Part shown: one piece after another, positions 22,030 through 33,200 of the stretch
Numbering within the stretch: position 1 is the stretch's first letter
Layout of the letters: every line of letters starts with the position of its first letter
Source of the DNA: Eutreptiella sp. 'Long Island Sound 2002'
Lineage: Eukaryota > Euglenozoa > Euglenophyceae > Eutreptiales > Eutreptiaceae
Reading direction: 5' to 3'
Assembly (NCBI GenBank): GCA_964036045.1
Contig: OZ038380.1
Coordinates: forward strand, 117,289,699-117,353,698
DNA length: 64,000 nt
Position numbers and translations under genes: made by a program
The notes under the pieces: generated by a model
Seen by the model: only the letters and a program-made list of their open reading frames with translations
Databases searched by the model: none
Told to the model about the DNA's origin: nothing

Positions 22030-25000
22030 CTGGCTTGGCCTGCACGCCCTGTGGGGGCTGCGTGCCGCGGGGGTGGTGGGGGGCCGTCTCTGGGGGGGGC
22101 GTGGCCTGCCACCGTTGTGAGGGGCGTCTGGTGTCAGGCGCCGTCCCTCCCCCGACCGCCCGTCCTCTGGGGCGGGCAGCCCTTGTACCGCGACCCGTGT
22201 GTTCCGGGTGCGGTCGGTGTGGGCGTGGGGACCCCGCACCGGTTCCACGGCGTGTGCCCTTGCGGGCCGGCGTTGCTCGCTGCGGGGGTGGCGGAAGGGC
22301 GTCCTCGGGGGGGGTTGCCTTCCACCGTTGTGAGGGGCGTCTGTGGTCAGGCGCTGTGCCTCCCCTGACTGCCCGCCCACCGGGCGGGCTGTTGGGGTCC
22401 GCCACCCACGTGCTGTGGGCGCGGGTATGTGGGTGTGGGGGCCCAACACTGTCCCCTTGGCCTGCATGCCCTGTGGGGGCTGCGTGCCGCGGGGGTGATG
22501 GGGGGCCGTTCCCGGGGGGGGGGGGGGGCTGCGACCGTTATGAGGGGTGTCTGGTGTCAGGCGCCGTCCCTCCCCCGGCCGCCCGTCCTCTGGGGCGGGC
22601 AGCTGCCGGTTCCGCGACCCGTGTGTGCCGGATGCGGTCGGTGCGGGCGTGGGGACCCAGCACCGGCTGCACAGCGTGCGCCCTTGCGGGCCGGCGTTGC
22701 TCGCTGTGGGGGTGGCGGAAGGGCGTCCTCGGGGGGGGGTGCCTTCCACCGTTGTGAGGGGCATCTGAGGTCAGGCGCTCCCCCTCCCCCGACTGCCCGC
22801 CCACTGGGCGGGCTGTTGGGGTCCGCCACCCACGTGCTGTGGGCGCGGGTGTGTGGGTGTGGGGGCCCAACACTGTCCCCTTGGCTTACATGCCCTGTAC
22901 GGGCTGCCTGCCAAGGGGGTGGTGGGGGGCCGTCCCCGGGGGGGGTGGCCTGCAATCGTTGTGAGGGGCGTCTGGTGTCAGGCGCTGTCCCTCCCCCGGC
23001 CGCCCGTCCTCTGGGGCGGGCAGCCGGGCCTCCGCGACCCGTGTGTTCCGGATGCGGTCCGTGCGGGCGTGGGGACCAAGCAGCGTCCCCACAGCGTGCG
23101 CCCTTGCGGGCCGGCGTTGCTCGCTGTGGAGGTGGCGGAAGGGCGTTCCCGGGATGTTGCCTTCCACCGTTGTGAGGGGCGTCTGTGGTCAGGCGCTCCC
23201 CCTCCCTGAAATGCCCGCCCACTGGGCGGGCTGTTGGGGTCCGCCACCCACATGCTGTGCGCGCGGGCGATCGGGTGTGGGGGCCCAACACTGTCCCCTT
23301 GGCCTGCATGCCCTGTGGGAGCTGCGTGCCGCGGTGGTGGTGGGGGGCCGTCCCCGGGGGGGGGGGGCGGCCTGCCACCGTTGTGAGGGGCGTCTGGTGT
23401 CAGGCGCTGTCCCTCCCCCGGCCGCCCGTCCTCTGGGGCGGGCAGCCGGGGTTCCGCGACCCGTGTGTCGCGGGTGCGGTCGGTGCGGACGTGGTGACCC
23501 AGCAACGGCCCCACAGCGTGCGCCCTTGCGGGCCGGCCTTGCTCGCTTTGGGGGTGGCTGAAGGGCATCACCGGGGGGGTTGCCTTCCACTGTTGTGAGG
23601 GGCGTCCGAGGTCAGGCGCTCCCCCTCCCCCGACTGCCCGCCCACTGGGCGGGCTGTTGGGGTCCGCCACCCACGTGCTGTGGGCGCGGGAGTGTGGGTG
23701 TGGGGGCCCAACACTGTCCCCTTGGCATGCATGCCCTGTGGGGGCCGCGTGCCGTGGGGCTGGTGGGGGGCCGTCACTGGGAAGGGTGGCCTGCCACCGT
23801 AGTGAGGGGCGTCTGGTGTCAGGCGCTGTCCCTCCCCCGGCCGCCCGCCCTCTGCGGCGGGCGGCCGGGGGTTCCGCGACCCGTGTATCCCGGGTGCGGC
23901 CAGTGCGGGCATGGGATCCAGCACTGGCCCCACAGCGTGCGCCCTTGCGGGCCAGCATTGCTCGCTGTGGGGGTGGCGGAAGGGCGTCCTCGGGGGGGGT
24001 GCCTTCCATCATTGTGAGGGCCGTCTGTGGTCAGGCGCTCCCCCTCCCCCGACTGCCCGCCCACTGGGCGGGCTGTTGGGGTCCGCCACCCAAATGCTGT
24101 GGTCGCGGGCGTGTGGGTGTGGGGGCCCACACTATCCCCTTGGCCTGCATGCCCTGTGGGGGCTGCGTGCCGCGGGGGTGGTGGGGGGCCGTCCCCGGGG
24201 GGGTTGGCCTGCCACCGTTGTGAGGGGCGTCTGGTGTCAGGCGCTGTCCCTCTCCCAGCCGCCAGCCCTCTGGGGCGGGCGGCCGGAGTTCTGCAACCCG
24301 TGTGTCCCGGGTGCGGTCGGTGCGGGCGTGGGGACCCAGCACCGGCTGCACAGCGTGCGCCCTTGCGAGCCGGCCTTGCTCGCTGTGGAGGTGGCGGAAG
24401 GGCATCCTCGGGGGGGATGCCTTCCAACATTGTGAGGGGCGTCTGGTGTCAGGCGCTGTCCCTCCCCCGGCCGCCCGTCCTCTGGAGCGGGCAGCCAGGG
24501 TTCCGCGACCCGTGTGTCCCGGTTGCGGTCGGTGCGGGCGTGGGGACCCAGCATCGGCTCCACAGCGTGCGCCCTTGCGGGCCGGCGTTGCTCGCTGTTG
24601 AGGTGGCGGAAGGGCGTCCTGGGGGGGGTGCCTTCCACCATTGTGTCAGGGGCGTCTGAGGTCAGGCGCTGTCCCTCCCCCGACTGCCCGCCCACTGAAC
24701 GGGCTGTTGGGGTCCGCCACCCACTTGCTGTGGGCGCGGGTGTGTGGGTGTGGGGGCCCGACACTGTCCCCTTGGCTTGCATGCCCTGTGGGGGCTGCGT
24801 GCCGCGGGGGTGCTGGGGGGGGCATCCCCGGGGGGGGCTGGCCTGCCATCGTTGTGAGGGGCGTCTGGTGTCAGGCGCTGTCCCTCCCCCGGCCGCCCGT
24901 CCTCTGGAGCTGGCCGCCAGGGTTCCGCGACCCGTGTGTCCCGGGTGCGGTCGGCGCGGGCGTGGGGACCCAGCACCGGGCCCACAGCGTGCGCCCTTGC

Positions 25001-26722
25001 GGGCCGGCGTTGCTCGCTGAGGGGGTGGCGGAAAGGTGTCCCGGGGGGGGGGTGCCTTCCACCATTGTGAGGGGCGTCTGAGGTCAGGCGCTGTCCCTCC
25101 CCCGACTGCCCGCCGACTGGGCGGGCTGTTGGGGTCCGCCACCCACATGCTGTGGACGCCGGTGTGTGTGTGTGGGGGCCCAACACTGTGCCCTTGGCCT
25201 GCATGCCCTGTGGGGGATGCGTGCCGCGGGGGTGGTGGGGGGCCGTCCCCGTGGGGGATGGCCTGCCACCGTTGTGAGGGGCGTCTGGTGTCAGGCGCTG
25301 TCCCACCCGCGGCCGCCCGTCTTCTGGAGCGGGCAGCCAGGGTTCCGCGACCCGTGTGTCCCGGGTGCGGTCGGTGCAGGCGTGGGGACCCAGCACCGGC
25401 CCCACAGCGTGCGCCCTTGCGGGCCGGCGTTGCTCGCTGTGGGGGTGGCGGAAGGACGTCCCCGGGAGGGGTGCCTTCCACCATTGTGAGGGGCGTCTGA
25501 GGTCAGGCGCTGTGCCTCCCCCGACTGCCCGCCCACCTGGCGGGCTATTGGGGTCCGCCACCCACGTGCTATGGGCGCGGGTGTGTTGGTGTCGGGGCCC
25601 GACACTGTCCCCCTTGGCCTGCATGCCCTGTGGAGGCTGCGTGCCGCGGGGCTGGTGGGGGGCCGTCCCCGGGGGGGCTGGCCTGCCACCGTTGTGAGGG
25701 GCGTCTGGTGTCAGGCGCTGTCCCTCCCTCGGCCGCCCGTCCTCTGGAGCGGGCAGCCAGGGTTCTGCTACCCGTGTGTCTCGGGTACGGTCGGTGCGGG
25801 CCTGAGGACCCAGCACCGGCCCCACAGCTGCGCCCTTGCGGGCCGGCGTTGCTCGCTGTGGGGGTGGCGGAAGGGCGTCCCCGGGGGGGGTGCCTTCCAC
25901 CATTGTGAAGGGTGTCTGGTGTCAGGCGCTGTCCCTCCCCCGGCCGCCCGTCCTGTGGAGCCGGCAGCCAGGGTTCCGCGACCCGTGTGTCCCGGGTGCG
26001 GTCAGTGCGGGCGTGGGGACCCAGCACCGGCCCCACAGCGTGCGCCCTTGCGGGCCAGCGTTGCTCGCGGAGGGGGTGGCGGAAGGGCGTTCCCGAGGGG
26101 GGTGCCTTCCACCATTGTGAGGGGCGTCTGAAGTCAGGCGCTGTGCCTCCCCCGACTGCCCGCCCACCGGGCGGGCTATTGGGGTCCGCCACCCACGTGC
26201 TATGGGCGCGGGTGTGTTGGTGTGGGGGCCCAACACTGTCCCCCTTGGCCTGCATGCCCTGTGGGGGCTGCGTGCCGCGGGGGTGGTGGGGGGCCGTCCC
26301 CGGGGGGGCTGGCCTGCCACCGTTGTGAGGGGCGTCTGGTGTCACGCGCTGTCCCTCCCTCGGCCGCCCGTCCTCTGGAGCGGGCAGCCAGGGTTCGGCT
26401 ACCCGTGTGTCCCGGGTACGGTCGGTGCGGGCCTGAGGACCCAGCAACGGCCCCAGAGTGTGCGCCCTTGCGGGCCGGCGTTGCTCGCTGTCGGGGTGGC
26501 GGAAGGGCGTCCCCGGGGGGGGTGCCTTCCACCATTGAGAAGGGTGTCTGGTGTCAGGCGCTGTCCCTTCCCTGGCCGCCCGTCCTGTGGAGCCTGCAGC
26601 CAGGGTTCCGCGACCCGTGTGTCCCGGGTGCGGTCGGTGCGGGCGTGGGGACCCAGCACCGTCCCCACAGCGTGCGCCCTTGCGGGCCGGCGTTGCTCGC
26701 TGTGGGGGTGGTGGAAGGGCGT
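22030..26722. repeat. GC-rich satellite with A/B dimeric higher-order repeat
   Basis: Monomers of 206-214 bp begin ttgtgaggggcgtctg at 22115, 22328, 22538, 22752, 22959, 23170, 23381, 23593, 23800, 24012, 24218, 24430, 24641, 24852, 25065, 25272, 25484, 25692, 25903, 26115, 26323 and 26535. Type A carries ggccgcccgtcctctgg and ccttgcgggccggcgttgct. Type B carries gactgcccgcccactgggc and ttggcctgcatgccctgtg. The first five pairs alternate strictly as AB; later the order breaks to A A at 24218/24430, 25692/25903 and 26323/26535. The many 100-440 codon frames on both strands follow from GC richness and unit periodicity, and I reject them as genes. The last monomer is split by retrotransposon E1. 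Confidence 0.93.
26718..26722. other. E1 target-site duplication, left copy (GGCGT)
   Basis: GGCGT precedes the 5' LTR and is repeated at 48,607-48,611 after the 3' LTR. Removing E1 and one copy rejoins a satellite monomer of exactly 212 bp (188 + 24), which is strong proof of insertion and of both element ends. Confidence 0.95.
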
Positions 26723-27202
26723 TGTATTGGCAGCAGTGACAGCACTCAATTATACACTGATGTGATCAGAATTTCAATGATTCTCAGATGTACATTAGTG
26801 CACTAAATTTTCCGCTTGTTTTCTTGTTTTCCGTTCGCCGCCAGATGTCGCCTGTGAGCGCGCGTCGAGTCGCATTTGTCTTTCGTGATTTCCCAATCGG
26901 ATTTATTTAAATTATTTTGAATGATTTCACGTTGTGTCATTAGTTGCGATGAATGCGCATTGAGATTCTATGTCTGCTCCATTTTTGTCGACCGGGTTTT
27001 CGTACTCTTCATATTCCACCATGGAGTTCACTGGACTTACAAGTGCTTCGCATATGTCGCTCCAAGAGGCTGGATATGGGTCTGAAGAGGGTCAGTTGGG
27101 TTCGGAGATATCAGGGGCAGTGTCGGGCGTTACGACCCCTGGGGCATCAAGGCTACAGGCTTCGCAGTCACAACAAAGATCAACCACTATGCAGCGGTTA
27201 CA
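26723..27202 (+). repeat. E1 5' LTR
   Basis: 480 bp, aligned base for base with 48,127-48,606. By eye the differences are TGTATT/TGTAAC at the edge, gtgcac/gtgcag and gtcgac/gtagac. It contains the core promoter and the gag start codon at 26,970. Confidence 0.96.
26894..26912 (+). promoter_or_regulatory. Putative LTR core promoter (CAAT/TATA-like)
   Basis: CAATCGGATTTATTTAAAT resembles CAATCGGATTTTTATAAAT at 49,218-49,236 in the otherwise different E2 LTR. Conservation here, about 60-100 bases upstream of gag in both LTRs, suggests a core promoter. The transcription start is not known. Confidence 0.5.
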
Positions 27203-30200
27203 TGGTAGCAGAGGAAATCATGACTCTGCTTCTGGAATCTCCACTGATACTCTGAGATCGTCGGACTTTAGCGGGGCTATTACTCCTTCTGGGTCGCTGC
27301 GTGTTCCCCCCGGGGTTACCTTCGTAGCATCTCCCCAACAAACCGAGGATCATCCGTCAGAGTGCCCTTACTGTGGCCATAAACATTGGCCTGGTGTTCA
27401 TACTTGTGCTGATTGTTGTGTGAACGCCCCACCCAACCTTAAACCCGGTCGAGAATCCCCCTCTTCAAGCGAATCTGGTTCCAGCTCTCAAGCTTTGCCT
27501 GATTTAGAACACAGCAGCAGCGAAGGAGAGCCATCCAATACCTGAATGGATGACATTTCTGGTGAATACTGGGAACACCAATTTCAGGATATTTGGAACC
27601 AAGAAATTCTGCAGCGCCAGAATTGGCTACTGGCGGAGGCGAGCTACCGAGGCCGCCTGAGGGACTGGTTCAGGGCGTCGTGCCAGTTCATCAGGGACTC
27701 AGGCCGGTTGCGACTCGACGCCCAATTGCAGGAGCAAGAGGACTGGGAGGAGCTGTTGGACCAGTTCGACCACCAGGCAGCAGTGATGGTGCAGATGGCC
27801 ATCATCGCCGAGGAACGACGCCAGAATCTGCGTCAGCAGCCTGGTCCGTCAGGCGCCTGGAGTCGAAACGACGACGAGGTCGACGAAATGAGGTGTGATT
27901 CGACACATTCGCACCTCTCGGGGGAGCAACTGTCCAAACTCCCCAGCTCTGCCTCAAGTGTTGACACTTGGGTCGACGAGGTCAGAAGCAAAGGAAAGGG
28001 GACAAGATGCCCTTCCTGTGGCGAGTGCGCCAAGGACTGCTCCTGTCGGAGACAGATTTCGTCGCTGGAATCAAGGGTGAAGGAGCTGAAGAAGGCCGCC
28101 AAGGAGAAAAAGAGGGATGATGACAGCAAGTGGAAGGAGATGGAACAGAAGTTGGAGAAGCTTACAAATCTGGTAGAAAATCTGAGCACTACTGGGCTCA
28201 CTGGACCAGCGCCTACGATGGCAAGCCACCCAGCACCTACCTCCTCAGCTGCACCCACATCCACGCCTTACGGCGCTCCACATTCTCCAGCACCCCCAGC
28301 TTTTACTGGCCATCATCCAACTTTTACTGGAACTGGAACTGGAATTTCTGGTATCCCCCCTACTGGATTTGGAAGTCCTATTGGGTTCAATCTGGGTACC
28401 GAAGGAGGAGAATCTTCGTCGGAGAGGTCTGTACTGTCAGTGGGTACTGTTGCTGATATTGATGGAGAAGCAAGGACCACCGTGAAGGAGCGATCAATGG
28501 CCTTGAAGAAGAAGGACCGGCAGGCGAAAGAAAACGAGGCCAAGATCAAGGAAAAGCAGAAGAAATTGAAGGAGATGAGGCTGCATCAAGCACCGCAGAC
28601 GCCGTTCGTGCAGCCTACTGTGGACCAGGCGCTGCTGGCGGCCGCAATTGCGCAGGCACAGGCAATGGGAGGCGCCGCAGTCAATCCAGTTTTCGTGAAT
28701 CCGGTCGGCACAGCCACGAACTTCAACCTGAACCATTTGCTGAATCCGCTGCACATGAGGCTGAGGGGTTCAGTAATGAAGCAGCCTAAGTTCTCTGGAC
28801 ACCCCAACTACTGGGCGTCCTTTGAACGGCAGTTCATGGTGTGGCTGCAGACCGAGAAGCTGGACAAGGAGCTCTGGATCCTTGGGCTGATGGACTGCTT
28901 GACGGGCAAGCTCAGGGAGAGTACCTACAACCTCTACGTGGAGAGGCAAAATCAAGGGAATCCCCTGAGTTATGAGGAGCTGTATCGCAGTCTGAAGAAG
29001 AAAGGCCTTCGACTCCCTGAAGATCATTATAGGAACCGTCTGGAGAACTTCAGGGCGATCAAGAAATTATTCCTCGAAGAGATTCAAATTGCAAGGCAAG
29101 ATTGGGAATTTTTGGTGCAAGAGGCGGAGAACTCTGGAGAAGGACTTTCTGAAGGCGAAATGAAGAAGATCCTCCTGAGCAAGCTCACGCCAGAGACCAA
29201 GCAGAAGATCAGGGACTCTCAGGCGGACCAAAAAGTCCTGGGCAACTGAGTTGAAGTCCGAGGATTACCAGAAACTATGGGAAAAATGGCTGTTCGTGAG
29301 TTGCTACACTCTATCAGTGCTACTGGATTGAAGGATATCACTGTTCGTGAGGGCAGATGGAGAGTTGGTTTCCACGATTCTGAACAGTCGGAGTTTTTCT
29401 GCAGCATGGTGGATGGAAAAGTGAAGTATAAGGGAACAGTTTTGATGGTACGACCGTGGATCTTCAGTTATGGAGTCGAGCAGATCTGGGACCAACTTGA
29501 GAAGTATGCAAACTTGGAACGCCAGAAGTCCCAGGATGCACATGGCTTCGGATGCAAGGTCAACGCCGTTGGTGAGAAGGGATGCTCTGTGTGCATTGCC
29601 CTTGGAAAAGAAGGTCGAGCGGCGACTCACACGACCGCAGATCACAGATGGACGCCCTCAGATCTCAAGACAATTCAGTCCAAAATGGATGGAAAGGGAA
29701 ATTCTTCCAAAAATCCCCAGCAGGATGGAGCACGAGATGCTGACCAGCATGGAAGGGGAAAGGGTAAAGGGCAGTCCAAAGGAAAGAACAGAGACTGGAC
29801 ACCAAAAGATTACTCGCAGCAAGGCAGAGATCCAAGCGACTCAAGATGGACCGATGCTGGTGGAAAAAATGGTGGAAAATCTGGCCAAAAAGGTGGAAAT
29901 GGCAAGGGAAAGTCCGGGAATCAAGATGATTCCAAGGTGAGTGGCAACCCCCTGTACGCGGAGACGCCAGCGAACAAGACCTTCGGCAACAACAAGGATA
30001 CTGGAGGTCGAGGCAAGGGCGGATCCAACGAATCCAACCCCAATTCCAACACCTCCACCAACAAAGGCCAAGGAGGTAAGAAAGGTGGTATGGGGAAATC
30101 ATTTGGAGGTCGTGGACGTGGAAAAGGAGTGAATGCTGTCGAAGCAGGAGAGGAATGGGTTGACGAAGGACAAGTACAGGACGTACAGCCGAACGAAGAA

Positions 30201-30215
30201 GAAGAATGGCAATAG
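26970..30215 (+). pseudogene. E1 gag, interrupted by two in-frame TGA codons
   Basis: Capsid/nucleocapsid polyprotein of the retrotransposon. The ATG at 26,970 is inside the 5' LTR, and the frame runs through the LTR end and primer-binding site. Stops at 27,543-27,545 and 29,247-29,249 split it into 191-, 567- and 312-codon open parts, all in one frame. Part 1 has a CPYCGHKHWPGVHTCADCC cluster. Part 2 has a Lys/Glu coiled-coil segment, then a capsid-like region (LRGSVMKQPKFSGHPNYWAS) that aligns with E2. Part 3 has CSVCIALGKEGRAATHTTAD followed by H, a CX2CX11HX4H motif, and a Gly/Lys/Arg-rich tail. The second TGA aligns with one of two adjacent Trp codons in E2 (KVKTWWAEV), so it is probably a point mutation. 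The native end is the TAG at 30,213-30,215. Confidence 0.88.
27203..27214 (+). promoter_or_regulatory. E1 primer-binding site
   Basis: TGGTAGCAGAGG follows the LTR with no gap and is identical to the E2 site. It is complementary to the 3' end of an initiator tRNA-Met of the type ending CCUCUGCUA-CCA, known from animals; land-plant elements usually have TGGTATCAGAG. The site also lies inside the gag frame and encodes most of HGSRG. Confidence 0.88.
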
Positions 30216-33200
30216 GGAAGCCAACTTGACCCAAATCCCAACACTGGGGTTGAGTGGCAGGAAACAAAGCCCATCAGGGTAGCTGGGGCGGTGGATGGAC
30301 GCTGCTGGGACAGGCTAGCGCGCTCCTCTGGCCTCCTGTACCCTGCCTGGGTCCTCAGCGCTGTCCGGCGAGGCAAGCAGCGCCAGTTTGTCTGCTGGAT
30401 CCAGGTCAGATCGACGGATGGTAATGTTAAACTTGCCAGATGTCTGATCGACAATGGTTCAGAGGTGAATCTGGTGCGAAAAGGCTTTCTGCAGGAGGAT
30501 GAGACGAAGATGTCCTCCACCCCTGTACAGCTGGAGGGAGTCAGCGGACATCGCCTTGACTGTGGCGACAGAGAAGCAGAATTGGCGGTCAGATTGGTCA
30601 AACAATCAGTCTGGAGTGTTGAAGAGACGGTCACTGAGGAGTGGTTTGCTGGAAAATTCTATGAGGCCAGCATAAAGTACGATTTATTCTTGGGTCAACC
30701 ATGGCTGCACGCTCACCGTGTGTCGCCCATGGGACACAGGACGTGCTTCCTCCAAGATCCGTCGACCAACGATCCGTCCGAACTGTATTATCTGCACCCA
30801 TATACCAAGAGTATCCACCAGTTCAAGGAGAGAAATAAGCTGCATTTTCAGCAAGATGGGCAGGAATGGACAAGGAATCAAGAAGATTTCGACGAAGGAA
30901 AGGTGGATTCGTTGAACAGCAAGAAGTGGAAGTCAGTTTGCTATCGAGTAGTCGACAAATGGCGGGACATTCTGGTGGATTATTTCGAAAAGAACCACAA
31001 TTTTCGTCCTGAAGTTGATGCTTTTGCAAACAAAAAGAATAAAAGATTTCCGAAGTTCTACGACGATGCCTGGAGTGAGGACTGGTCTGAACCTCTTTGG
31101 ATCAATCCGCCCTTCGATGTTTTTCCTCGTGTAGTGCAGAAGCTGAAGCAATCCGGCGCAAAAGCGATTTTAATTGTCCCCAATTGGCCAAGACAAGAGT
31201 GGTTCAAGGACATTATGGACATTTCAATCGACATTGTCGAGCTTCCGCACAAGGGCGTGAAGCTGTATTGCGAAGACAATGGCAAACCTTTGCCACAGCG
31301 TTCGTGGAGCACGTTGGCGTGCTTAGTTGACGGGAATCTGGGAGATTATTGGCAAGATGGCAGTGAAATGGGAACAGAAGAGGTCATTTCAAATTCCTCA
31401 AGAATCGACGAAATTGGGGTGGATGAAGACGATCGAGAGCAGAATCCCGACGTATCGTCGCGGAAGGAGGGAAGGACAATCGGCGTCCCTCAAGAGAACG
31501 CCTCCATCCATTACAATTCGTCCCCATCAGACAAGAATCAAGCCAAAAAAGTCAAGATTTCAAGCAAGAATGAAGACAAATCTCCAAGAATCTCGCCTGA
31601 ATTGACAGGAATGAAGCTGAATTCGTCCGACCATCCCTTCAAGACATTTCCGCACCCCTTTGATTGGTGGGATCCCACGGAGGAGCGAGCTCAGGTGAGC
31701 TTCATCCGCCAGCAATGCGACGGGGAAGTTTGGAATGAAGTGGCCAAGAATATGCGACCACGACCAACAATTCGCAAATTGGTGGACATAATGTCGGTGA
31801 TTAAATGTGGGAAGCAGGTCGACGGAGACAAGATATCTGCAAGAAGGGACGCAGTGTTCGAAGATTATCAAGATGACGTGCTGAGTGGGAAGTTGTGGAA
31901 AAACCCCCCAAATCGATGTGAAAATGGGGAAGCCAGGATTGAGATAATCGAAGGCGCCAAGGTTCACAAACAACGTCCATTCTATCTCCACGGCACCAAA
32001 GCAGATGCCCTACGAAAGATTATTGAGCGCAATCTCTATGAGTTCGGTTGGTTGGAGGGCTGCATGAGTTCTGAGTGGTGTTCAGCACCATTTACTGTGC
32101 AAAAACCCCCACCTGCTGACCAATCCAGCATAGATGCTTGGCGTCTAGTGGTGGATTACAGAGCCCTGAATGCCGCCACAGTACCAGACACGCATCCGCT
32201 TCCTCTAATCGAGAAGGAGATCGCCGCGAGAGCCAAAGGCAAGCTCTTTACTGTGTTGGATTTGCGCCATGGCTTTCATCAGATGCCCCTTCGAAAGAAG
32301 GATGGGCATTTGACGGCAATGTGCACGCCCTGTGGCACTGTCCAGTGGACTGTACTGCCGATGGGTCTGAAGAATGCGCCGTCGATGTTCCAGAAGATGA
32401 TGGAGACTATTTTATTTCAGAAGCACAAAGATCTGGATTTACAATAATTTTGCTCCATCTACATTGACGACCTTCTGATTGCCACGCCGTTGGGAAACAA
32501 CTTTGATGAGTGCCTGAAGTTGCACGAAGAACAAGTTCGAAAAGTTCTCGAAGTCCTTCGACAAGAGAAGCTCGTGTGTGGACCCAAGAAGGGCAAGATG
32601 TTCCTCCAATCAGTGGAATTTTGTGGCTCTGTCTTGGAAGATGGGACAAGAAGACCAGCCCCAGGAAAAATGGCTGCCCTGCAGCTCTGGGAAAGGCCTA
32701 AAACCATCACGCAGCTTCGTGCCTTTTTAGGCTGCTGCAATTACTACCACGAGTTCCTTCCTCTCTACGCCAAGTTCTCTGGTCCATTGACAGAATTACT
32801 GAAGGTTGGCAAAATAGAAGGAAAGAAGGGACCTCAAGTCAAGCTCAAGTGGACGCCAGAATGTGAAGAGGCTTTTACTGGTCTCAAGGAAGCACTGGCT
32901 AATGTGGTTACATTAAAGACTCCGTGGTTAGATGGAAGACCTTTTTATATTCGTACAGACGCCAGTCGTTACGCCATTGGTGCTACGATCGAACAAGTCG
33001 ACGACGAAGGTCACCATCATCCTCTGGCTTTCTGGTCTCGCAAGCTTACAACAAGACAGCGAAATTTGAGTCCAAGGGAACAAGAAGCCTACGCAATTCT
33101 TTGTGCCTTACGGCGCTATGAAGGTTGGATCTTGGGCCATCGCGTTGAGGTTTTGACTGACCACAAGTCACTGGAGAGCTGGAGGACAGAACATGTGGAT

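Noticed and set aside
21448-26765. Long open frames (up to 438 codons) on both strands across the satellite
   Set aside because: They exist on several frames at once, change with each monomer and follow from high GC and the ~210-bp period.
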